Assembly: GCF_016294135.1 (NCBI RefSeq)
Contig: NZ_JAEDCO010000019.1
Location: 1-30,354 of the forward strand
Direction of reading: 5' to 3'
DNA from: Methanobrevibacter ruminantium
GTDB taxonomy: Archaea; Methanobacteriota; Methanobacteria; Methanobacteriales; Methanobacteriaceae
DNA: 30,354 nucleotides
The position numbers were made by a program, and so were the translations under genes. Within the stretch, counting starts at the first letter, position 1, and each line of letters opens with the position of its first letter. Under the pieces are notes generated by a model. The model was not told the DNA's origin. It saw nothing but the letters and a program-made list of their open reading frames with translations, and did no database searches. Shown one piece after another: positions 21,455 to 27,531 of the stretch.

Positions 21455-22420
21455 TTATTCGATACCGAAGGATTTTTTAAGTAACTCAGCGTTAACGAAT
21501 CCTTCTTTGTATAATTTACCAGTGGTTAAATCGTTGATAACAACTTCAGCTGGTGCAAACATTCCTTTGTCGATTTGGTAGAAGTCAAATCCTGCATCTT
21601 TAAATACGTCAAAGAATGGTTTACCATATCCATCAGCTGCAGAAGATGGTAATTGAGCTGCTACTGCTGCAATGTCATCTCCTTCTTCAGATTTGACATA
21701 GTAGTAAGTTCTTCCACCGAATAAAACTGCATCATTGGTTTTGCCCATAGCTTTTAATCCATCTGGGTCGATAGGAGCGATTGGTGCAATACCTGCTGCA
21801 TGTACAACTTTTTTAACATCGAATTTTAAGAATTCTAACATTTTGTAGGTACCGTTTTCAACTACTCTTCCTGCAATTTGGATAGATCCAACTAAGGAAG
21901 CAGTAGGAGCTACAAGCAAGAATACATTTTCTACAGCTACACCACATTCATCTGCAATGTATGCTGCTACATCATCACCAGGCAATACATCAGCTTCTAA
22001 AGTTAAGATTGCAATATCAGCTTCATCTTTGTAATCAATTTCCTCATAGGTTTCAGCTGGTTTTAAGGATAATGCTCTAGCTGGACCGGAACCTAATGCA
22101 AAGAAGTCTCCTACAGAAACAGACCAACCTGCTTTTTGTGCACCTAAGGTGGAAATAGCTGGGAAATCGGTTTTTATCTTTACAGAAGGTAATGCGAATT
22201 TTTCAGATAAGTCTCCAGGAATGGAAATACCCACATCAGCTAATCCTCCAAGACATACTTTAGTATATAATTCACCTGCTTTAAAACTACCAGCAACATT
22301 TACACCACAGTCAATAACGGTTGCTCCGTTTCCTAATTTGGAAACAGCAATGTTAAGGTCGTCAGCTTTTTCAATCATTACATCTACAGTTTTTTTAGCT
22401 TCTAAATTGACACTAACCAT
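21455..22420 (-). CDS. mch: Methenyltetrahydromethanopterin cyclohydrolase
   Basis: Encodes 321 residues, full length for the family. It catalyses the reversible hydrolysis of methenyl-H4MPT from formyl-H4MPT, the third step of CO2 reduction to methane, in the cytoplasm. Recognisable segments are the start MVSVNLEAKKTVDVMIEKAD, then GVNVAGSFKAGELYTKVCLGGLADV, FFALGSGPARAL, APTASLVGSIQIAGRVVE and the late GKTNDAVLFGGRTYYYV. GAGG is placed 7 bases before the ATG. It appears to be a single-gene unit, divergent from the flavoprotein gene at 22771. Confidence 0.96.
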   Translation of the reverse strand: MVSVNLEAKKTVDVMIEKADDLNIAVSKLGNGATVIDCGVNVAGSFKAGELYTKVCLGGLADVGISIPGDLSEKFALPSVKIKTDFPAISTLGAQKAGWSVSVGDFFALGSGPARALSLKPAETYEEIDYKDEADIAILTLEADVLPGDDVAAYIADECGVAVENVFLLVAPTASLVGSIQIAGRVVENGTYKMLEFLKFDVKKVVHAAGIAPIAPIDPDGLKAMGKTNDAVLFGGRTYYYVKSEEGDDIAAVAAQLPSSAADGYGKPFFDVFKDAGFDFYQIDKGMFAPAEVVINDLTTGKLYKEGFVNAELLKKSFGIE

Positions 22421-22770
22421 AGTTTAACCTCAATTAAAATATATTCTAATTTATAATTAGTTTATTCAAATAAAAATAATTAAATTGATTTAAAATTATT
22501 GATTTAAATTGAATTTACTTATTGATAATGAATAAAATATTATAATGATATTTTTAATTAACTAACTATTTAAAATTTTATAAATTTATTCAAATACAAA
22601 ATGGTTATTATAAACAATATATCACAAAAATTAAAAATTAAAAGAATGATAAGAAAAAACAATTATAAATAACAATAATAGTTAAATTAAATAAATTATA
22701 AAAATTAATTCATATAATGAACTTTTTTCAATATATGATGATTTTTTTACAAATTTTAAAAGGAAATAAA
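22421..22770. promoter_or_regulatory. Divergent spacer between mch and a flavoprotein gene
   Basis: About 350 bases of AT-rich DNA holding the promoters of both genes. On the minus strand a TATA-like TTATAAATT lies at about 22450-22460, very close to mch, which would give a short leader. The AAAGGA ribosome-binding site of the flavoprotein is at 22759-22764. No repeat or operator of the AAAAAGTA type is visible. Confidence 0.4.
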
Positions 22771-23403
22771 ATGGCTAAAAAAATAATAGCAGTCAATGCA
22801 GGACCTAGAAAAGGATGGAATACTGACACTCTAATTGATGAAGCGATAAAGGGAGCGAAATCTGCAGGCGCAGAAGTGCAGAAATTCAACTTGTTCCGTT
22901 TGGAAAAATACACAGGATGCATTTCATGCTTTGGATGTAAAAAAAATAAATATAAAGGAAATTGCATACGCAAAGACGGGTTGACAGAAGTATTGGATGC
23001 AATTCGTGAAGCCGATGGATTGATAATAGGATCTCCAAACTACTTAGGTGAACTTACAGCATCATTTAGAGCACTTTATGAAAGATTGGTATTTCAAAAC
23101 TTGACATACAATACAGAGACTCCATGCTGCAATGAAAATCCAATTCCAACATTGCTAATTATGACAAGCAATGCACCTGATACAATGTATGAGGAATTGC
23201 TTCAAAATTATCAAAAAGTTTTTAATAGATTTGTAGGGCCAACTGAAGTCTTTGTATCTGGAGAAACACTTCAGCTTAAGGATTACAGCAAAACAGATTG
23301 GCCATGGTTTTTCAATGCTGAAGAAAGATATGAAAGACATGAAAAGATTTTCCCTAAAGAAAGAGAAGCTGCTTTCGAAAAAGGAAAAGAATTAGTTAAA
23401 TAA
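22771..23403 (+). CDS. Iron-sulfur flavoprotein (NADPH-dependent FMN reductase family)
   Basis: Encodes 210 residues, a flavodoxin-like FMN-binding fold with the phosphate loop NAGPRKGWNTD at 9-19, GSPNYLGELTASFRALYERL in the middle, and an iron-sulfur cysteine set CX2CX2CX8C (Cys 50, 53, 56, 65). It is a likely electron-transfer or O2/peroxide-reducing protein, a diverged paralogue of the one at 10243-10857. I begin at the ATG at 22771, which has AAAGGA 6 bases upstream; an in-frame ATG at 22717 would add 18 residues with no ribosome-binding site. It is the only complete plus-strand gene after the EamA gene. Confidence 0.9.
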   Translation: MAKKIIAVNAGPRKGWNTDTLIDEAIKGAKSAGAEVQKFNLFRLEKYTGCISCFGCKKNKYKGNCIRKDGLTEVLDAIREADGLIIGSPNYLGELTASFRALYERLVFQNLTYNTETPCCNENPIPTLLIMTSNAPDTMYEELLQNYQKVFNRFVGPTEVFVSGETLQLKDYSKTDWPWFFNAEERYERHEKIFPKEREAAFEKGKELVK

Positions 23404-23489
23404 TTGATGAAATCGAAAAAGCTTTCAAACTTATGGATGAAAAGCCAAAAGACTTGATCAAGCCTATCATTTACACAGATGACTTATAG
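23403..23489 (+). pseudogene. C-terminal remnant of a zinc-dependent alcohol dehydrogenase-like gene
   Basis: Right after the flavoprotein stop, in another frame, 28 codons read IDEIEKAFKLMDEKPKDLIK followed by PIIYTDDL and a stop. This matches the usual C-terminal end of medium-chain (zinc-type) alcohol dehydrogenases, DEIE-AF-LM--KP-D-IKP. A stop codon lies just upstream in this frame and no start precedes it. It is probably the relic of a gene lost by deletion, with the flavoprotein now abutting it. Confidence 0.5.
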
Positions 23490-23494
23490 ATTAA

Positions 23495-23557
23495 TCTTTT
23501 ATATTTTCTTTTTTTATTTTTAATTTCTTTATTTTTAATTTTTTTCTATTTTTTATT
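23495..23557 (+). terminator. Oligo-T terminator after the flavoprotein gene
   Basis: A long series of T-runs on the plus strand follows the dehydrogenase remnant, typical of archaeal intrinsic termination without a hairpin. It insulates the plus-strand transcript from the opposing DUF2115 gene. Confidence 0.55.
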
Positions 23558-23623
23558 TAAACTACTATTTTCTTATTTTAAAATAAAATTAATATTCTCT
23601 TTTAAAATAAAATAAATATTTTC

Positions 23624-24172
23624 TTAAAATTCCAATTGTTCTGCAATGCACATCTTACAGACTGCATTAGGAGAGTCAACATTTGCATCCTTTACAGGGC
23701 AATAGTACTTTCCATTTATTTTTTCCACATACAATGAACCTGGAAATGGAGTTCCAACAGGATGAATAGGCTCTTCAAGAATAAAAGTAGTGTATAGTGA
23801 TATGATAGAATAGACTAAAGGAAACTTTGTTTTATGGCTTAATGATTCAGAATCCTCATAGGACTGCAATGTTGCCACTGCATCTATAAACTCATCCTTA
23901 TCGATTTTATGAGTATAGTGATTGTTATTGCTCCTTACTTCCTTTAAGCGAGCTAAAAAGTATTTTGCATATATTCCATGACTTTTCTTTTTATAGCTGT
24001 CTTGAACATATTTGCTTTCATCAATCAGTTCTGCATTGATTTCCATCAAGTCAAATACAGATACTGTTCCTGCATAATCCTTTAATACCTGTAAAAGAGC
24101 ATCATTGGATATGCTATCCTCTCCAATAACAACATTTGAAAATTCCTTATACATTTCCTCATTTATAGTCAT
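23624..24172 (-). CDS. DUF2115 (UPF0305) family protein
   Basis: Encodes about 182 residues of a family found mainly in methanogens and without known function. The C-terminal signature is clear: EPIHPVGTPFPGSLYVEKIN, then YYCPVKDANVDSPNAVCKMC, giving a C...CxxC set that may bind metal or a cluster. The first two thirds is helical and charged. The start at 24172 follows GAGTGAT; an in-frame TTG at 24184 lies before that ribosome-binding site. A shorter paralogue lies 183 bases upstream on the same strand. Confidence 0.82.
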   Translation of the reverse strand: MTINEEMYKEFSNVVIGEDSISNDALLQVLKDYAGTVSVFDLMEINAELIDESKYVQDSYKKKSHGIYAKYFLARLKEVRSNNNHYTHKIDKDEFIDAVATLQSYEDSESLSHKTKFPLVYSIISLYTTFILEEPIHPVGTPFPGSLYVEKINGKYYCPVKDANVDSPNAVCKMCIAEQLEF

Positions 24173-24355
24173 AAAATCACTCAATCATTTTTAAAATGCG
24201 TTTTTTATTAAAAAAGAAAAAATTAAAAAACAATGAGGTTTTAAATTTTGCTGGGATTGTCGTTAATTAATAACTGTGTTATTTAATTCTCTTTCCAATC
24301 ATTTTGCATGTTTTAATGATGAAATATATTTTCCTTAATGACTTAAATATCTAAT

Positions 24356-24826
24356 TTATATAAATCCAAAGGAATAACCTGCATTTTTGCAAATGCAATA
24401 TCTGCATAATGATCTTTCATCCTTAATGTGGATGATTCTGTTCTTGCATTTGTATTCACCGTTTTCCAAAAAGACATCATACTTTGTAGGATTATCTCCA
24501 AAAGGATGCAATGGCTTTTTAGCTATTAAAACAAGATATAAAGAAAGTTCTCTTGTGAAATCCCTTGTTTCAATGTCTCCTGGATCATAAACACTGAAAT
24601 AATAGTTTACATCACCTTCTATATTCTTAATTACAGCATCTTTTATTTCATAGTCCTCTTCAATATTCTTTTCATATATCTCATCATAAATTGAAGAATT
24701 ATAAATAGCTAATCGTTTTGTTATGCTATCAGGATATCTCTCATCCGTAGCTTTTCTCTTTAAATAGTCTATGGGATAATCTTTCAAATTTTCTCTTATT
24801 TTTTCCAATAAATCTGTTGCTTTCAT
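24356..24826 (-). CDS. Diverged DUF2115 (UPF0305)-like paralogue
   Basis: Encodes about 156 residues. It shares the C-terminal pattern of its neighbour: KPLHPFGDNPTKYDVFLENG, then YKCKNRIIHIKDERSLCRYC with one extra Cys (CICKNAG). The N-terminal region is shorter and poorly conserved. The start at 24826 has AGGTGT 5 bases upstream, and an in-frame GTG at 24835 falls within it. It lies 53 bases after the methionine synthase gene on the same strand, so it may be the tail of that operon. A tandem duplication followed by divergence is likely. Confidence 0.7.
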   Translation of the reverse strand: MKATDLLEKIRENLKDYPIDYLKRKATDERYPDSITKRLAIYNSSIYDEIYEKNIEEDYEIKDAVIKNIEGDVNYYFSVYDPGDIETRDFTRELSLYLVLIAKKPLHPFGDNPTKYDVFLENGEYKCKNRIIHIKDERSLCRYCICKNAGYSFGFI

Positions 24827-24879
24827 GAATGACACCTGATAATCAATAAATGAAAATTCTAAAAAAAGTAAAAAAAGAG

Positions 24880-25836
24880 TTAATTAAACTCTTTAGCCAA
24901 ATCAGAGAGAATCTTTAACTTTTCTTTTGCAATTGGAATATCCACTTTTCTAAGGCCACAATCAGGATCAAGGAGCATGTTTTCCTTACCTACTGCTCTA
25001 ATTCCCCTTTCAACCAAAGCTTTAACTTCCTCTTTATCATCAACAGCATTTACAGCTGAATCGACACAACCGAATCCTAATTTTTTGCCCTTAAGTAAAT
25101 CAGCATTTGCTTCAAGAACACCTATGTTTACATTGTTTCCAGCAAATTCACAATCCAATATATCAATAGGGAACTTAGCTATTTCTTTAAAGCATCCATC
25201 AAGATTACCGCAGACATGCATTCCCATGGGCATTTCAATTCCATCAGTAAGAATGCCTATCGCTTCTTTTGCAACTTTCAAGTCAACCATGCCTGTAGAT
25301 AAGAATGGCTCATCGATTTGAACATATTTTGCTCCAGCCTTCTCAGCGGACTCAACCTCACGTCTTAATGCATAAGCGCAGTCAATGATAGCAGGATTTC
25401 TCTCCTTGTAAAATGATTCAACTCTTGAAGAGTGAACAATAGTGGAAGGTCCTGTCAACATAAGCTTGACTCCCTTTTTGCTTGCCTCATCTTCACTCAT
25501 GTTCCTATCCTTAATCTCTTTTTTAAGGACATTTAGAGCAAATTTCAAGTCCTTGATCATTATATCAACTTGAGGGGCCCTTATCTTGGATACAATAACT
25601 GAAGAATTCATTTCATATGAGAATCCTGGAATATGCTTTACAAAGGAACCTACCATATCCCCTCTTGGCTGACCATCCCCAATAATGTCTATTCCACAGT
25701 CCAATTGCAATTTGACTGCCTCTTCAATAGCTATCTTATAAGGATCATACAATCCAATTGAAGACTTTATCTTTTCACCAAGAGTTTCAGGTTCCTTCAA
25801 ATCAATCCCAAAACTACCTACAACAGTTGTAATCAA
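24880..25836 (-). CDS. Folate-independent (corrinoid-type) core methionine synthase, MetE C-terminal family
   Basis: Encodes 318 residues, only the catalytic barrel of MetE, as in Methanothermobacter MTH775. It methylates homocysteine to methionine, in methanogens probably with a methyl-corrinoid protein such as MtrA as donor (the MesA group). Zinc ligands are His207 and Cys209 in GMHVCGN, Glu230 in DCEFAG and Cys293 in DPDCGLR; IDEPFLS at 174-180 is also typical. Translation starts at TTG, 3 bases after GGTGAT. The two upstream genes match MTH776 and MTH777 in size and order, so the operon is conserved. Methionine made here also feeds the SAM used by the nicotianamine synthase. Confidence 0.88.
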   Translation of the reverse strand: MITTVVGSFGIDLKEPETLGEKIKSSIGLYDPYKIAIEEAVKLQLDCGIDIIGDGQPRGDMVGSFVKHIPGFSYEMNSSVIVSKIRAPQVDIMIKDLKFALNVLKKEIKDRNMSEDEASKKGVKLMLTGPSTIVHSSRVESFYKERNPAIIDCAYALRREVESAEKAGAKYVQIDEPFLSTGMVDLKVAKEAIGILTDGIEMPMGMHVCGNLDGCFKEIAKFPIDILDCEFAGNNVNIGVLEANADLLKGKKLGFGCVDSAVNAVDDKEEVKALVERGIRAVGKENMLLDPDCGLRKVDIPIAKEKLKILSDLAKEFN

Positions 25837-25871
25837 ATAATCACCATAAATTTATGTTTTCATTTACATAT

Positions 25872-26183
25872 CTAATCAGCGCCAATATCCATTGCCCTAA
25901 CGCTTTCAATCTCTTCTGGGCTAATTGGAATCTTAATAGCTGCAGTTCCATGGCAAGGCTTGGTATAAGTAATCAATATGGCACCTTCATCTTCATTGAT
26001 TCCCACAGGTATAGGTGGAAGTCCAATCAGTCTTGCTCCCAATACCTTATCCCCAGGATTTACATGAATAATCTCTTTGGAGTTTTCTTCAATAAGCTTG
26101 TAACATTGTTTAACTCCAGAACGTTGTACAAGTATTTCATAATCATCATTTTGTTGCAAATATGTTTCTAAACAGAAAGACAT
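25872..26183 (-). CDS. Methanogen-conserved small protein (DUF1894, MTH776-like)
   Basis: Encodes 103 residues, the size of MTH776 of Methanothermobacter, for which an NMR structure exists as I recall; function is not known. Distinct segments are EIIHVNPGDKVLGARLIGLP and ILITYTKPCHGTAAIKIPI. It starts right after GGTGATTAG. It lies 35 bases before the methionine synthase gene and 49 bases after the DUF1890 gene, and the three form an operon seen in other Methanobacteriales. A role in methyl transfer to homocysteine is suggested only by this linkage. Confidence 0.72.
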   Translation of the reverse strand: MSFCLETYLQQNDDYEILVQRSGVKQCYKLIEENSKEIIHVNPGDKVLGARLIGLPPIPVGINEDEGAILITYTKPCHGTAAIKIPISPEEIESVRAMDIGAD

Positions 26184-26232
26184 CTAATCACCATCATTAA
26201 ATAATAATTGATAAATTCTATTAAAATAATAA

Positions 26233-26691
26233 TTATTCTTCTAAAGTTTTCAAGTATTTGTCAAATCTAACCTTAATTGGATTTGGATTATGGAAAGCCC
26301 TTACAGCAATGATATCCGCATCAGTTGAGGATTCGACCATATCTGCAAATTCAGCCACTTCTTCTGCATCTCTTGAGAATACAAGAGCCAATGCCTTGCA
26401 TTTTAAGATATGATAATAGGTTATGAAGAAAGTAGCTGCGGCATCCTTATGAACGCAACCTACCAATAAGTCATAATCTCCTTCCTCAATTTCATCCAAA
26501 CATTTTTCAATGTCAACTCTTTTTTTAACGTAAACCCCTTCAGGATCTGAAATATCCAATATCTTTCCTGCTGCAGGATTGCTTGATACAGTAACATCAT
26601 AGCCCATTTGGCCTAACTTGTATGAGGCATACAATCCAATAGGAGTTTGTGAAGGAGCTTCAGGACATCCAAGTAAAACTAATGCTTTCAT
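26233..26691 (-). CDS. Methanogen-conserved protein (DUF1890, MTH777-like)
   Basis: Encodes 152 residues with a Rossmann-like pattern: strand and loop MKALVLLGCPEAPSQTPIGLY, then YDVTVSSNPAAGKILDISDP, YDLLVGCVHKDAAATFFITY and CKALALVFSRDAEE. It looks like a small nucleotide- or cobamide-type alpha/beta protein, and MTH777 is its likely orthologue. No catalytic motif can be named. The start has AAAGTGAT before the ATG. It is the first gene of the three-gene methionine synthase operon. Confidence 0.72.
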   Translation of the reverse strand: MKALVLLGCPEAPSQTPIGLYASYKLGQMGYDVTVSSNPAAGKILDISDPEGVYVKKRVDIEKCLDEIEEGDYDLLVGCVHKDAAATFFITYYHILKCKALALVFSRDAEEVAEFADMVESSTDADIIAVRAFHNPNPIKVRFDKYLKTLEE

Positions 26692-26803
26692 TTTATCACT
26701 TTAATAATTTTTAGTAAATTTTTAGAAATATTTATCAATACTATTTTGTTAATAGTTATAAATATAATTAATTAAAAAAAAGAACTCAATTATTACTTTT
26801 TAT

Positions 26804-27472
26804 TTAATCCATCATCATTGAAATGGAGGGCAGTATTTCTCCACCACATTTAGGGCAAGGATGTTCAGAATCTATTTCATGAATCTTGCTTTTACAATTT
26901 GGACAAACGTCCATACTAACTTTTTCACCATTTAAATCTAGATTATAATCAGTATTAGGCAAATGAACTAAATACACTGTATTTTCTATACGTTCTAATT
27001 CTTCTATTGAAGCTTCCTTATAATACTCAACATCTAGATATTCAATATCTTCTAAAGTTTCAATGGGCTCGATTTCATTTAAAATATAATCATTATATTT
27101 TATAAAATTATTAATTTTTTCTAAATTTCTTTCTTTAATAATCTCTTCTAATTTTTTATAAATTTGAACTTTCTCTTTAGCATGATCTATTTTTTTAGGA
27201 AGAAGAAGTCTTAATAAGTAATATGCCGCTTCGGAGTCATAATTATCAGATAAAGATTTTATTTCATATATGTTTATATATTTATCACAATTGCCACAAT
27301 AAGTTGTAGATATGTCTCCTTTCAGAGGAGAATTCCAATCTAAATCTACAGTAAACATTAATATCATAAAATCTTCAATCTGACCAGTTTTAAGATTTAA
27401 ATAAAAATTAAGATAATCTTGTACAAATTCAAACCCACAATTTTCACATTGATAAATATCTCTTTGACCCAT
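26804..27472 (-). CDS. Multi-zinc-ribbon protein of unknown function
   Basis: Encodes 222 residues with four CxxC knuckles: CENC near residue 9, CGNC near 59, CPNC near 190 and CPKC near 206. These pair into an N-terminal and a C-terminal zinc ribbon around an acidic, helical, Ile/Leu/Glu-rich middle. The family is not known to me. GGAG precedes the ATG at 27472. It starts 59 bases after the hsdR stop on the same strand, so it may share a transcript with the restriction genes, perhaps as an accessory or as a passenger in a defence locus. Confidence 0.65.
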   Translation of the reverse strand: MGQRDIYQCENCGFEFVQDYLNFYLNLKTGQIEDFMILMFTVDLDWNSPLKGDISTTYCGNCDKYINIYEIKSLSDNYDSEAAYYLLRLLLPKKIDHAKEKVQIYKKLEEIIKERNLEKINNFIKYNDYILNEIEPIETLEDIEYLDVEYYKEASIEELERIENTVYLVHLPNTDYNLDLNGEKVSMDVCPNCKSKIHEIDSEHPCPKCGGEILPSISMMMD

Positions 27473-27531
27473 TTTAAAACTCCTTATTGAAAAATCTCAA
27501 TTAAAAAAAATTAAATAATGTTAAAAAACTA

